NCBI GenBank assembly: GCA_965247015.1
Contig: CBDFGG010000006.1
Span: 558,001 to 622,000 of the forward strand
From: JAIXWP01 sp965247015
GTDB taxonomy: Bacteria; Bacteroidota; Bacteroidia; Flavobacteriales_D; Sanyastnellaceae
Length of the DNA stretch: 64,000 nucleotides
Reading direction: 5' to 3'
Of the stretch, positions 34,602 through 44,903 are shown piece by piece. The notes under the pieces were generated by a model. The model was not told the origin of the DNA and searched no databases. It was given only the letters and a program-made list of their open reading frames with translations. Made by a program: the position numbers and the translations under genes. Numbering within the stretch: the stretch's first letter is position 1; each line of letters begins with the position of its first letter.

Positions 34602-36032
34602 ATGAAGAAGGACCACAATCAGGTTTGGCAAAGTTGCCTCGATGTAATTAAGGACAATGTAAGTCCTCAAGGATTTAAGACCTGGTTCGAGCCTATTAAA
34701 CCTGTTAAGCTAGAAGATAGCGTTTTGACAATTCAAGTTCCATCTCAGTTTTTCTATGAGTGGTTAGAAGAACACTACGTTACACTACTTAAAAAGATTA
34801 TTCGCAAAGAACTTGGAACTGATGGCAGATTGGAATATTCCATTATCATGGAAAACAATCTGAACAACAGCAACCCTTACACTATTAAAGTTCCTACCAG
34901 CAATCGTAAAGCTGTTAAGAATGCACCAGTGAATATGCCGTTGGATCTTGGAGAATCTCCAATTAAAAATCCATTCATCATTCCTGGATTGCGTAAGTTG
35001 AATGTAGATTCTAACTTGAATCCAAACTACTCATTCGAAAATTTCATTGAAGGTGATTGCAATAGACTTGCACGCAGTGCTGGCTTCGCGGTAGCGAACA
35101 AGCCCGGCGGTACCGCTTTCAATCCACTTCTTATCTATGGTGGTGTTGGTCTTGGTAAAACTCACCTTGCGCACGCTATCGGTATCGAGATCAAGAATAA
35201 GTATCCTGAGAAAACAGTTCTTTACGTTAGCTCTGAAAAGTTCACGCACCAATTCATCGATGCGGTAAGAAACAATACAGTAAACGATTTCTCTCACTTC
35301 TATCAAATGATGGATGTGTTGATCATCGACGATGTTCAGTTCTTCTCTGGTAAAGAGAAAACTCAAGATGTATTCTTCCACATCTTTAATCATCTGCACC
35401 AAACTGGAAAGCAAATCATCCTTACAAGTGATAAGCCTCCAGTGGAAATGCAAGGAATGGAACAACGCCTTCTTTCTCGCTTCAAGTGGGGATTGAGTGC
35501 AGACCTTCAAGTACCTTCTCTCGAGACGCGTATCGCGATCTTGAAAAAGAAAATGTACGCTGATGGTATCGACCTTCCAGATGAAGTAGTAGAATACCTT
35601 GCATACTCTATCACTACCAACGTTCGTGAACTAGAAGGTGCGCTCATCTCTTTGATCGCTCAATCATCATTGAACAAGAAGTCTATCAACTTGGATCTTG
35701 CCAAGCAAATGATCGACAAGTTTGTGAAGAATACTGCACGTGAAGTGAGCATCGACTACATCCAAAAAGTAGTTTGTGATTACTTCGATCTTCCAATCGA
35801 ATTGTTGAAGAGCAAGACGCGTAAGCGTGAGATCGTTCAAGCTCGTCAGATTGCAATGTACTTTGCAAAGAAGATGACCAAGAGCAGCCTTGCAAGCATC
35901 GGTGCACACTGCGGTGGAAAAGACCACGCAACTGTACTTCACGCTTGCCGCACAGTAAACAATCTTCAAGAGACAGACAAGCACTTTAGAAAATATCTAG
36001 AAGATCTAGAAAAGAAATTAAGCATCGCTTAA
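34602..36032 (+). CDS. dnaA: Chromosomal replication initiator DnaA
   Basis: 476 residues with all four domains. Domain I (about 1-85) ends with a linker containing NNLNNSNPYT; the AAA+ domain (about 140-350) has Walker A GGVGLGKT (180-187) and Walker B LIIDD (240-244); domain IV (about 375-476) contains the DnaA-box-binding signature GGKDHATVLHACRTV. It melts the replication origin. The neighbouring genes are not the dnaN/recF set, so dnaA is apart from the usual cluster, as often in Bacteroidota. Followed by a strong terminator. Confidence 0.97.
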   Translation: MKKDHNQVWQSCLDVIKDNVSPQGFKTWFEPIKPVKLEDSVLTIQVPSQFFYEWLEEHYVTLLKKIIRKELGTDGRLEYSIIMENNLNNSNPYTIKVPTSNRKAVKNAPVNMPLDLGESPIKNPFIIPGLRKLNVDSNLNPNYSFENFIEGDCNRLARSAGFAVANKPGGTAFNPLLIYGGVGLGKTHLAHAIGIEIKNKYPEKTVLYVSSEKFTHQFIDAVRNNTVNDFSHFYQMMDVLIIDDVQFFSGKEKTQDVFFHIFNHLHQTGKQIILTSDKPPVEMQGMEQRLLSRFKWGLSADLQVPSLETRIAILKKKMYADGIDLPDEVVEYLAYSITTNVRELEGALISLIAQSSLNKKSINLDLAKQMIDKFVKNTAREVSIDYIQKVVCDYFDLPIELLKSKTRKREIVQARQIAMYFAKKMTKSSLASIGAHCGGKDHATVLHACRTVNNLQETDKHFRKYLEDLEKKLSIA

Positions 36033-36049
36033 TTGAATCATGTAAAAAG

Positions 36050-36078
36050 AAAAAACCTCGGCATGCCGAGGTTTTTTT
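36050..36078. terminator. Intrinsic terminator after dnaA (bidirectional)
   Basis: A-run, stem ACCTCGGC, loop-like AT centre, GCCGAGGT, then a run of T. The core CCTCGGCATGCCGAGG is a perfect palindrome, so it also serves the convergent SRPBCC gene. Confidence 0.92.
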
Positions 36079-36097
36079 TATCCATAATCAATCAGGT

Positions 36098-36628
36098 TTA
36101 CTTCTCACAAATTTCTTTGATTGAAGCCAACCCATTTTCGTAATCCTTGCCAATCATATCCGCTCCTCCCATTACCAATACAAGTCCTCTGAACATGAAA
36201 GCGACATCGTCACCTTTCATATCCCAAGTCACCTTCGTGCCTGTTCCTTCTGGTACGATATTAAATGTCGCATAGCTAACACCATCCCAACCGTCAAACT
36301 TCAAAGCGCTGGTCACTTTTTGATTTGGTACAATATCAGAAATACTCTGTTCTCCATTTCCTTGTGATTCGCTTTTCCATGACATCTTGTGACCAATAGT
36401 GCCCGGATTTCCAACAATCTCAGGCTTCATGCTTGGATCATTCTTTTGCCATGGCGACCATTTCATCCATTGGTTGTAATCACTTACTAGCGCAAATACT
36501 TCTTCCGATGGAGCATTGATAGTAACGGAGCGCTCTGTGTTCATTGACTTAGGACCCACAATGCACAATACCACATAAACAGCGATAAGTAGCACGAGTC
36601 CAATACCTAAGATCTTAAGTAGTTTCAT
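36098..36628 (-). CDS. Membrane-anchored SRPBCC (polyketide cyclase-like) protein
   Basis: 176 residues: an N-terminal transmembrane helix (about 4-24, LLKILGIGLVLLIAVYVVLCIVG) followed by an SRPBCC domain (TERSVTINAPSEEVFALVSDYNQWMKWSPWQ). The family binds hydrophobic ligands; in this membrane-anchored branch function is unknown. It is the second SRPBCC protein in the window but of a different subgroup from the AHSA1 one at 12179. Divergent from the glucan operon. Confidence 0.85.
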   Translation of the reverse strand: MKLLKILGIGLVLLIAVYVVLCIVGPKSMNTERSVTINAPSEEVFALVSDYNQWMKWSPWQKNDPSMKPEIVGNPGTIGHKMSWKSESQGNGEQSISDIVPNQKVTSALKFDGWDGVSYATFNIVPEGTGTKVTWDMKGDDVAFMFRGLVLVMGGADMIGKDYENGLASIKEICEK

Positions 36629-36750
36629 GATGATTTTGGTTTTGGTTAAAATTCGTATAAACGAATATATTCAAATATCCTGAACCTCAGTCGTGAATAT
36701 CTCGCAAAAAAGAAAGTGTAAATTATACACTTACGTTTTTGCATAGTTAT

Positions 36751-36758
36751 TATATTTG
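36751..36758 (+). promoter_or_regulatory. -7 promoter box of the alpha-glucan operon
   Basis: TATATTTG, a perfect TAnnTTTG, 22 nt before the ATG at 36781. It overlaps the start of the longer open frame (TTG at 36739), which is therefore rejected as the start. TTTTTG lies 9 bp upstream, the same arrangement as at clpS. Confidence 0.5.
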
Positions 36759-36780
36759 GCTTAATTACATAATCCTGCAT

Positions 36781-39174
36781 ATGCAAGTCTCCGCAAGAAA
36801 CGAAAAATATTCAGCAAAATACTATCCCGATGCTGTGACATCTTGGGATCAAAAAGGAAATTTATTTTACTTCCATTGTAGCGATACGCAACTTGAAGTT
36901 CGTGTTGTGAATGATAAAGTCATTCGATTTAGATATGCTCCTGAAAGTCGCTTCGCACGCGACTTTTCTTATGCCGTGCCTGCTGATCTTCAGGACAGTT
37001 TAATTTCTCTGAGTGCGTTTGATGATGGTGAAAATGTAGCCATCATTACGACGCAAGTAAAATGCTTTATCAATAAAACAAATCTCACTATTCGCATCAC
37101 CGATCATCAAGGTATGGTAATCTGTGAGGATGAAGCGGGCTTCCACTGGCAGCACTACCTCTGGAAAGGAGGAAAGATTGTTTATTGCTCGAAAAAAATT
37201 CAAGAAGGCGAAGTATTTTATGGCCTTGGTGACAAGCCTTGTGAGCTTCAACTTCGTGGAAAGCGTTTTGAGAACTACGGCACGGATGCCTACGCATACG
37301 GGGCTGATACGGATCCGCTTTATAAAAATATTCCATTCTACTACGGTCTACATCACGGAAAATCGTATGGTATTTTCTTCGATAACACCTTCCGAACGCT
37401 TTTTGATTTTGGCAACGAACGTCCCGATGTATCTAGCTTCTGGGCACGTGGTGGAGAAATGTGTTATTACTTCATTTACGGGCCTAAAATGCTCGAAGTA
37501 GCAGAAGAGTTCTCTAACCTCACTGGAAAGCCTGAATTGCCTCCTATGTGGGCGCTAGGGTATCACCAATGCAGATGGAGCTACTTCCCAGATAACAAGG
37601 TAAAAGAGGTGGCCATGGAATTCCGCAAGCGCGGCATCCCATGTGATGTTATGTACCTCGACATTGACTACATGGAAGGCTTCCGTTGTTTTACGTTCTC
37701 AAAAGAATATTTTCCAGATCCAAAAGGACTCACCAAACAGTTGGAAGACGCGGGATTCAAGACGGTGGTGATCATCGACCCCGGAATAAAAGTGGATCCA
37801 GAATATTCCATTTATACGGATGGATTGAAAAACGATGTGTTCTGCAGAAGACAAGATGGTGCTTTGATGGAAGGCGATGTATGGCCCGGCAAATGCGTGT
37901 TTCCCGACTTCACCAACCCAAGAGTACGCGACTGGTGGAGCGATCTTTTCGGAGTGCTCATCGAAAATGGTGTGGCAGGTGTTTGGAATGATATGAACGA
38001 GCCCGCCGTTTTTGAAATAGGAACATTCCCTGAAGATGTGCGCCACGATTACGATGGAGAATCCGTAAGTCATCGTAAAGCGCACAACGTATATGGACAC
38101 CTCATGGCGAAAGCGACGTATCAAGGTTTGAAAAAACACATGATGCCAAAGCGTCCTTTCGTTATCACGAGAAGTGCTTATGCTGGTATTCAAAAATGGA
38201 GCAGCGTATGGACAGGAGATAATACTGCGACGTGGGAGCATTTGTGGATTGCATCACAACAATGTCAACGCTTGAGCATATCGGGAGTATCCTTCGCCGG
38301 AAGCGATGTAGGTGGATTCATCGGAGAGCCTGATGGAGAGCTATACACCCGTTGGGTGCAAATGGCGGCGTTTCATCCATTCATGCGCACACACAGTGCA
38401 AGCAATGAAACTGGATTTGATCAAGAGCCTTGGAGCTTTGGTCCTTTCTATGAAGCAATATGCAAACGCTTCATTCAAATGCGTTATCGACTGCTTCCTT
38501 ATCTCTACACTACTTTCTGGCAAAACTATCGTTACGGCACCCCTATGCTTCGCCCGCTCGTATTTGTAGACCAAGAGAATCCTGATACCTACGGACGCAA
38601 CGAAGAATTTATGATCGGTGATCATTTATTGATTGCCCCTGTTTCCTCACCCGGTGAAAAAACAAAACGCGTTTATCTTCCTTCTGGAGGTTGGTATTAT
38701 CACTGGAACGATAGCTATCACAAAGGTGGACAAGAGGTGACTGTTGCAGCACCCATCCAACATATTCCATTCTTTATTCGCGAAGGTGCAATCATTCCTA
38801 CGTGGCCACAAATGCAATTTGTAGGTGAAAAGAAAATAAAGGAAATCACATTGCATGTGTTCTATAAAGACGGTAAAGAAGAAAGCTTCCTTTATCTCGA
38901 TGATGGTGAGAACATGGGATATAAAAACAGCCATTATCGCATCATTCGTTTTGAAGTAAAAGGAAGTAAAAACGATTTCCAAATCAGACAAAATACACTT
39001 GGTCACTACATCGACTCTGCGGAGAAATTCAAAGTCATTGTGACTGGTATTCCATTCGAGTCTAAAGAATTTGTAGTCGACGGAAAGTCGCACCAGATAG
39101 GTGAAAGAAACCGCGCGATTGGAAAATTGAAATTTACTATTGATAAAAAATTCCACGAAATCATCATACGATAA
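36781..39174 (+). CDS. GH31 alpha-glucosidase
   Basis: 797 residues from the ATG at 36781. GH31 catalytic core: nucleophile Asp404 in WNDMNEP and acid/base Asp480 in WTGDN, with YHQCRWSYF and DVMYLDIDYM upstream; an N-terminal beta-sandwich precedes the barrel and beta domains follow it. No signal peptide, so cytoplasmic: it would release glucose from maltose or short alpha-glucans, or transglycosylate. It is the first gene of a run GH31, glgE, maltokinase, glgB; its stop overlaps the glgE ATG by one base. It occupies the place where treS is often found. Confidence 0.92.
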   Translation: MQVSARNEKYSAKYYPDAVTSWDQKGNLFYFHCSDTQLEVRVVNDKVIRFRYAPESRFARDFSYAVPADLQDSLISLSAFDDGENVAIITTQVKCFINKTNLTIRITDHQGMVICEDEAGFHWQHYLWKGGKIVYCSKKIQEGEVFYGLGDKPCELQLRGKRFENYGTDAYAYGADTDPLYKNIPFYYGLHHGKSYGIFFDNTFRTLFDFGNERPDVSSFWARGGEMCYYFIYGPKMLEVAEEFSNLTGKPELPPMWALGYHQCRWSYFPDNKVKEVAMEFRKRGIPCDVMYLDIDYMEGFRCFTFSKEYFPDPKGLTKQLEDAGFKTVVIIDPGIKVDPEYSIYTDGLKNDVFCRRQDGALMEGDVWPGKCVFPDFTNPRVRDWWSDLFGVLIENGVAGVWNDMNEPAVFEIGTFPEDVRHDYDGESVSHRKAHNVYGHLMAKATYQGLKKHMMPKRPFVITRSAYAGIQKWSSVWTGDNTATWEHLWIASQQCQRLSISGVSFAGSDVGGFIGEPDGELYTRWVQMAAFHPFMRTHSASNETGFDQEPWSFGPFYEAICKRFIQMRYRLLPYLYTTFWQNYRYGTPMLRPLVFVDQENPDTYGRNEEFMIGDHLLIAPVSSPGEKTKRVYLPSGGWYYHWNDSYHKGGQEVTVAAPIQHIPFFIREGAIIPTWPQMQFVGEKKIKEITLHVFYKDGKEESFLYLDDGENMGYKNSHYRIIRFEVKGSKNDFQIRQNTLGHYIDSAEKFKVIVTGIPFESKEFVVDGKSHQIGERNRAIGKLKFTIDKKFHEIIIR

Positions 39175-41147
39175 TGAAAAAGAAATCTAGTGTGGTTATA
39201 GCTAAACCATTCGATAAAATAGGACAAAGTCGTGTCATCATTGAGAATGTTTCACCTCAGGTAGAAGGTGGACTCTATCCCGCGAAACGTGTGGTAGATG
39301 AGTGGGTGGGAATCGAAGCCGATGTATTTACAGATGGTCACGATGAAGTGAGCGCTGTGCTCGTATATCGCGCGGCTGGTGCCAGAAAATGGTCTGAGGC
39401 TTCCATGAAGCACATCGGCAACGATCGCTTCCAAGCTTTCTTTCAATTGGAAAAACAGGGCTATTATGAATTCACCATTCGTGGATTCATTAATCACGTA
39501 AGTACTTGGCAACATGCATTCAGAAAAAGAATGCAAGACAATGATCAGCGTGAATTACTTGTTCAATTGCAAATTGGATTGGATTACATCCAACGTATTG
39601 CTACGAAATATGCAAAAGCAAAAACACTTGCGAAGAAATGGATCACTGCATTGCAAGGTGAAGATGCAGTGCAACAGGCAGCTAGCGCTGAGTTGGAGCA
39701 ATTCATTCAACAATATCCACTAGAAGAATTTGCTACCTCTTTTGAAAAAACACTTCAAGTAGTAGCACATCGCAAACGCGCAGGCTTCAGCGCATGGTAT
39801 TCATTCTTTCCAAGAAGCGCGGCACAACCCGACTCTGACCATGGTACCTTCAAAGATTGCGAATTGCTATTGCCGCGTGTAAAAGAAATGGGCTTTGATA
39901 TTGTGTACTTCCCTCCTATTCACCCGATCGGTGAAGCATTTAGAAAAGGAAAAAACAATAGTCTCAACGCAGGACCAGACGAACCCGGTTGTCCTTATGC
40001 AACTGGTTCTAAAGACGGCGGACACAAGGATATCTTATCAGAACTCGGAACGCTCGCTGATTTCAAACGCTTCATTAAAAAAGCGGGAGAACTTGATCTA
40101 GAAGTTGCGATGGACTTTGCTATTCAATGCAGTCCTGACCATCCTTATGTAAAGAAACATCCGCAATGGTTTAAGTGGCGCCCAGATGGTACTGTTCAAT
40201 ACGCAGAGAATCCTCCGAAAAAATATCAAGATGTATTACCTCTCGATTTTGAAAACGAAGATTGGGAAAACATGTGGATGGAACTCATGAGCATTCTTGA
40301 ATATTGGATTGGAATTGGCATCAAAATTTTCAGAGTGGATAATCCACACACCAAGAGTTTTGTTTTCTGGCAATGGTGTTTGAGCGAGATTGAAAAAGAA
40401 CATCCAGATGTCATTTTCTTGAGTGAAGCATTTACTCGTCCTCGCATCATGGAAAACCTTGCTAAGAAAGGGTTTCATCAAAGCTATACCTACTACACTT
40501 GGAGAAATAGCAAGTCTGAATTGATTCAGTACATGAATGATCTGACACAATCTCCGATGCGAGAGTACTTCCGTCCGAACTTCTGGCCGAATACCCACGA
40601 CATTAATCCATACATCACCCAAAGCGGACATGAACCACAATTCATTCTACGTTACTTCCTAGCTGCAACACTTTCTTCGAACTACGGAATTTTCGGTCCG
40701 AGCTATGAGCTCTTGGAACATGCCGCCATTCCTGGTAAAGAAGAATATTTAGACAGTGAAAAATATGAAGTGCGTCATTGGGATTGGAATCATCGCAACA
40801 AGTTGATGCATGTGATTGCGATGGTGAACAAGCAACGCAATGCGAACACAGCGTTTCATTTTACCAATAACTATCAAAATTGCTTCATTGAAAATGATCA
40901 GTTGATGGCTTGGCTAAAAGTCTACGGTGATAATAAAATCCTGTGCGTAGCTAATCTTGATGCCTACAACAAGCAAAGTGCTTTAGTGCATGTACCGCTT
41001 GATGCTATTGGAAAATATGAAGGTCAGGCTTATGTGGTTCACGATCTCATCACCGATGAAAAATACACATGGTACGGAAGCAAAAACTATGTGGAGCTTG
41101 ATCCGTACCGCTTGCCCTTCCATTTATTTAGAATAGAAGATATCTGA
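39174..41147 (+). CDS. glgE: Alpha-1,4-glucan:maltose-1-phosphate maltosyltransferase GlgE
   Basis: 657 residues of the GH13_3 family. The N-terminal domain begins FDKIGQSRVIIENVSPQVEGG and is the GlgE-specific module, followed by a helical insert and the GH13 barrel with nucleophile Asp389 in FRVDNPHTKS and acid/base Glu418 in FLSEAF. It adds maltosyl units from maltose-1-phosphate to glucan ends. Start ATG overlaps the GH31 stop. It supplies linear chains that GlgB (two genes on) branches. Confidence 0.96.
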   Translation: MKKKSSVVIAKPFDKIGQSRVIIENVSPQVEGGLYPAKRVVDEWVGIEADVFTDGHDEVSAVLVYRAAGARKWSEASMKHIGNDRFQAFFQLEKQGYYEFTIRGFINHVSTWQHAFRKRMQDNDQRELLVQLQIGLDYIQRIATKYAKAKTLAKKWITALQGEDAVQQAASAELEQFIQQYPLEEFATSFEKTLQVVAHRKRAGFSAWYSFFPRSAAQPDSDHGTFKDCELLLPRVKEMGFDIVYFPPIHPIGEAFRKGKNNSLNAGPDEPGCPYATGSKDGGHKDILSELGTLADFKRFIKKAGELDLEVAMDFAIQCSPDHPYVKKHPQWFKWRPDGTVQYAENPPKKYQDVLPLDFENEDWENMWMELMSILEYWIGIGIKIFRVDNPHTKSFVFWQWCLSEIEKEHPDVIFLSEAFTRPRIMENLAKKGFHQSYTYYTWRNSKSELIQYMNDLTQSPMREYFRPNFWPNTHDINPYITQSGHEPQFILRYFLAATLSSNYGIFGPSYELLEHAAIPGKEEYLDSEKYEVRHWDWNHRNKLMHVIAMVNKQRNANTAFHFTNNYQNCFIENDQLMAWLKVYGDNKILCVANLDAYNKQSALVHVPLDAIGKYEGQAYVVHDLITDEKYTWYGSKNYVELDPYRLPFHLFRIEDI

Positions 41148-41168
41148 TGAAAAAATAATCCCTGCCCT

Positions 41169-42710
41169 ATGATTCCTGCTATCTCTACCTCCCTTGATTG
41201 GTTGGCTTTTGAAAGTGATAAAGAAGCCCAACAACAACTATTAGCCATCCTTCCACCCATTATGCAAAGTGCTCGATGGTTTGGTGGCAAAGCTTATAAA
41301 ATCAAAGATTTGAAAACAGATCATTGTCTGCCTTTCGAATCAAATGGTTGCAGGTATTATTTCTTTGTAGTTGAAACCAACTACGAAGATCATCCCACTG
41401 AGTTTTATATGATTCCGCTAGGATTGAGCAATTCAGAGGCGGGGCAACCACTGGCACACATCACCTTTGGTGATAGTACTGCTTATCTTCACGATGCATG
41501 TTACCTCGATGATTTTCACAAAGCACTTTTTGTACATATTACAAAAAGTCAAGACATCCCAACATCATTAGGACATTTGGCTTTTGAGAAAGGCAAACTC
41601 GTTGAAGAAAATGAGTCTTTTATTCAATCAAGAAATCCGAAAGTCGATCAAAGCAATAGCAGTATTTTCTTCAATGATAAATACTTCATGAAGATTTACC
41701 GCAAGCTATTTCTGGATACCAACCCTGAAGTAGATATGCTTCGATTCCTTACTGAAACGGGGGAATACAAGAATATTCCGAGTTATGCAGGAAGTTTAGT
41801 TTGGTCGAGAAAGAAAACCCCTCCCGTGACATTTGCGCTCATGATGAGCAAAGTGGACGCGCAGAAAGATAATTGGGTGAGCACAGGAGATGAACTCAAC
41901 GACTTCTTGACCGCCTTTATTCATGGCGATTTTTCTATTCATGAATTTGTATTTGAAAACGTAGAATTATTAGCCAAACGCACCGCAGAAATGCACTTGG
42001 CCCTTTTTACCGAAACAAAAAACAAAGCATTCGCAAGAGAAAAATTTACTCCAGAATACAGAGAATGGCTTTACAAGCATTTGAAAGAATTGCTAGACGG
42101 TCGTTTGAAAATGATCGAGCAACATCGCGACAAGCTTGATGAAGAAGCCTTGCGCATGGCGGATAAGCTCAAGCGCAAGCAAAAACTAGTGATGCAATTT
42201 TTTGAGCAGGTAAAAACAAAGCCTCTCAAGTCCTTGCGTACGCGCATCCATGGAGACTATCACTTGGGACAAATTCTTTTTCACAATAGAGATTATATCA
42301 TCATCGATTTTGAAGGTGAACCAGAAAGCAGCATTGCAGATCGCAAGATCAAGCACTCACCGATGAAAGATGTGGCAGGTATCGTCAGATCCTTTCACTA
42401 TGCCGTGAGCGCAAAGCTTTTCTTCAGCAATGAAACGAAGAATGCGGATGAAAAGAGATTGCAAAAAGCAACGGATCGCTGGTACTATTTGATCAGCGAC
42501 ACGTTCTGGGAAACTTATTACAAGACCATTGGAAAAGACAATAAATTATACGCTAGTAAAGCAGAAATTAATTTTCTCTTTTTACTCCATCTTCTTGAGA
42601 AAGCCATTTATGAAATTGGATATGAACTCAACGGAAGACCTGACTGGCTTAAGATTCCGTTGAAAGGAATCGAACAAGTGATCAACGAACTTGAAAAATA
42701 CGAGGGCTAA
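41169..42710 (+). CDS. Maltokinase (Mak/Pep2-like)
   Basis: 513 residues. N-terminal cap domain (about 1-150; PPIMQSARWFGGKA is typical of the maltokinase cap), then an aminoglycoside-phosphotransferase-like kinase with HGDYHLGQ (catalytic Asp363) and IIIDFEGEP (Mg-binding Asp380). It phosphorylates maltose with ATP to give maltose-1-phosphate, the GlgE donor. In many genomes this domain is fused to trehalose synthase; here it stands alone. 21 bp after glgE and 12 bp before glgB. Confidence 0.92.
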   Translation: MIPAISTSLDWLAFESDKEAQQQLLAILPPIMQSARWFGGKAYKIKDLKTDHCLPFESNGCRYYFFVVETNYEDHPTEFYMIPLGLSNSEAGQPLAHITFGDSTAYLHDACYLDDFHKALFVHITKSQDIPTSLGHLAFEKGKLVEENESFIQSRNPKVDQSNSSIFFNDKYFMKIYRKLFLDTNPEVDMLRFLTETGEYKNIPSYAGSLVWSRKKTPPVTFALMMSKVDAQKDNWVSTGDELNDFLTAFIHGDFSIHEFVFENVELLAKRTAEMHLALFTETKNKAFAREKFTPEYREWLYKHLKELLDGRLKMIEQHRDKLDEEALRMADKLKRKQKLVMQFFEQVKTKPLKSLRTRIHGDYHLGQILFHNRDYIIIDFEGEPESSIADRKIKHSPMKDVAGIVRSFHYAVSAKLFFSNETKNADEKRLQKATDRWYYLISDTFWETYYKTIGKDNKLYASKAEINFLFLLHLLEKAIYEIGYELNGRPDWLKIPLKGIEQVINELEKYEG

Positions 42711-42722
42711 AAAAGCATTACT

Positions 42723-44639
42723 ATGGCAAAAAAAACAGAAGCTCCTAAAGTCATAGCACATTCACTTTTTAGTGATTTTGACATCGAATTATTTAAAGCT
42801 GGAAAACACTACAGACTTTACAATCATTTTGGTGCGCATGTGATTTCTGTAAAAAGAAAAAAAGGTACTTACTTCTCCGTGTGGGCACCGAATGCTCATT
42901 CGGTTTCTGTGATTGGTAATTTCAATTTTTGGAATAAAGAAGAACATCATCTTTTCCCACGTTGGGATAGCAGCGGAATCTGGGAAGGTTTTATCCCTGG
43001 CATCACAGAGGGTGAGCTATATAAATATTGCATCAAAGCCCCTGATGGGCGCTATTTGGAGAAAGCCGATCCATTTGCACATTATGCAGAGCTGCGTCCG
43101 AAGACGAGCAGTATTTCGTGGTCGTTGGACTATAAATGGAAGGATGCAAAATGGATGAAGAATCGTCATCAAGCGAATAGTTTGAATGCACCTTTTAGTG
43201 TTTATGAAGTGCATTTATCTTCATGGAGAAGATCTCCAGACAATCCAGAAGCCTATTTATCCTATGATGATATTGCGAGAGATCTCGTGCCGTATGTGCA
43301 AGACCTTGGATTCACGCACGTAGAATTTATGCCCGTGATGGAGCATCCTTTTGATGGATCATGGGGATATCAATTGACGGGCTACTTCGCTCCTACCGCA
43401 CGATTCGGAGATCCGCAAGGATTTATGCGTCTAGTGGATGCCTTGCACCAAGCGGGCATCGGAGTGATTCTCGATTGGGTTCCGGCACATTTCCCTGGAG
43501 ATGCGCATGGATTATATGAATTTGATGGAACACATCTATACGAGCATGCCGATCCTCGTAAAGGGTTTCACCCAGACTGGAAGAGCTACATTTTCAATTT
43601 AGGTCGTACAGAAGTGCGCAGCATCATGATCAGCAATGCCATCTTTTGGTTGGATCAATACCATATTGATGGATTGCGAGTGGATGCGGTGGCGAGCATG
43701 CTTTATTTAGACTATTCACGCAAAGAAGGAGAATGGGTGCCCAATGAATTTGGCGGCCGTGAGCATTTGGAGAATGTATCCTTCTTGAAAGAAATGAATG
43801 AAGCCGTGTATGGAAATTTCCCCGATGTGCAAACCATTGCAGAAGAAAGCACATCATGGCCGGGAGTATCGCGACCAACCTTTGCGGGTGGTTTAGGCTT
43901 TGGAATGAAATGGATGATGGGATGGATGAATGATAGCTTACGTTATTTCGAGCGCGATCCGTATTATCGTCAATTCCATCAGAATGAATTGACCTTCTCC
44001 TTGGTGTATGCCTTCACAGAAAACTTCATGTTGCCATTATCGCATGATGAAGTAGTGCATGGGAAAAAATCAATGATTTATAAAATGCCGGGGGATGATT
44101 GGCAGCGATTTGCTAATCTGCGATTGCTTTACACGTGGATGTTTACACACCCCGGAACAAAGCTTCTTTTCCAGGGATGTGAGTTTGCGCAGACCTCCGA
44201 GTGGAATCACGAGAAGAGTTTGGATTGGCATCTATTGGATTTTGCGCCGCACCAAGGCATACAGCATATCATTCGCAAGTTGAATGAATTGTATAAAACC
44301 TATCCTGCATTGTATGCGAAAAATTTTGAAGGCACAGGATTCGAGTGGATAGACAATTCAGATCATGCGAATAGTGTGATTATTTATTGCCGCAAGGGAA
44401 ATCAGGCTAGTGAGCGCATGGTGATTGCCATGAATCTCACGCCCGTACCACGAGAGAACTATCGTATTGGCTTGCCGCATAATGGAGAGTGGAAAGAAGT
44501 GCTCAACTCAGATGATGCAGCATTTGGAGGAACAGGACAATTTACAGCTCAAGTAAATGCCGAATCTCTTCCCTGGCAAAGTCAACAGTATTCAGCTTTG
44601 GTCTCTCTCCCACCGCTCGGAGCGATAGTTATTGTATAA
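42723..44639 (+). CDS. glgB: 1,4-alpha-glucan branching enzyme GlgB
   Basis: 638 residues: CBM48 module (about 25-125, GTYFSVWAPNAHSVSVIGNFNFW), GH13 barrel with nucleophile Asp321 in DGLRVDAVASMLYLDYSR, acid/base Glu374 in AEES and LSHDEV, then a C-terminal beta domain. It creates alpha-1,6 branches in the glucan made by GlgE. Last gene of the operon; no clear terminator follows, and the repeat-rich region begins at once. Confidence 0.97.
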   Translation: MAKKTEAPKVIAHSLFSDFDIELFKAGKHYRLYNHFGAHVISVKRKKGTYFSVWAPNAHSVSVIGNFNFWNKEEHHLFPRWDSSGIWEGFIPGITEGELYKYCIKAPDGRYLEKADPFAHYAELRPKTSSISWSLDYKWKDAKWMKNRHQANSLNAPFSVYEVHLSSWRRSPDNPEAYLSYDDIARDLVPYVQDLGFTHVEFMPVMEHPFDGSWGYQLTGYFAPTARFGDPQGFMRLVDALHQAGIGVILDWVPAHFPGDAHGLYEFDGTHLYEHADPRKGFHPDWKSYIFNLGRTEVRSIMISNAIFWLDQYHIDGLRVDAVASMLYLDYSRKEGEWVPNEFGGREHLENVSFLKEMNEAVYGNFPDVQTIAEESTSWPGVSRPTFAGGLGFGMKWMMGWMNDSLRYFERDPYYRQFHQNELTFSLVYAFTENFMLPLSHDEVVHGKKSMIYKMPGDDWQRFANLRLLYTWMFTHPGTKLLFQGCEFAQTSEWNHEKSLDWHLLDFAPHQGIQHIIRKLNELYKTYPALYAKNFEGTGFEWIDNSDHANSVIIYCRKGNQASERMVIAMNLTPVPRENYRIGLPHNGEWKEVLNSDDAAFGGTGQFTAQVNAESLPWQSQQYSALVSLPPLGAIVIV

Positions 44640-44773
44640 AATACAAAAAGTATCGATGATTGTTGGAACAACAATAAAACTGCTCAATTCCTGAACTTCT
44701 TAACTTTTTCACCGCTTCACTATTTAACTGGCGGACGCGACCGCATGTGATTATGACTTGATATGTAGCACTT

Positions 44774-44868
44774 CAGTGTAGACAGTGTAATCAGTGTAAC
44801 ATTGTAGCAGTGTAACAGTGAAAGTGAAACGGTGAAATAATGAAGCAGTGAAAAAAATAAACAGTGAA
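44774..44868 (+). repeat. 8-nt-period tract (GTGtAAcA / GTGAAACG type)
   Basis: Successive units such as CAGTGTAA, CAGTGTAA, CATTGTAG, CAGTGTAA, CAGTGAAA and CGGTGAAA repeat mostly every 8 nt, occasionally 9. Confidence 0.75.
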
Positions 44869-44903
44869 ATTCAATTAGCACTGCAAAGGAGACATCGACC
44901 AAC

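Noticed and set aside
36739..36780. N-terminal extension of the GH31 enzyme from a TTG
   Set aside because: It overlaps the TATATTTG promoter box; the ATG at 36781 gives the family N-terminus.
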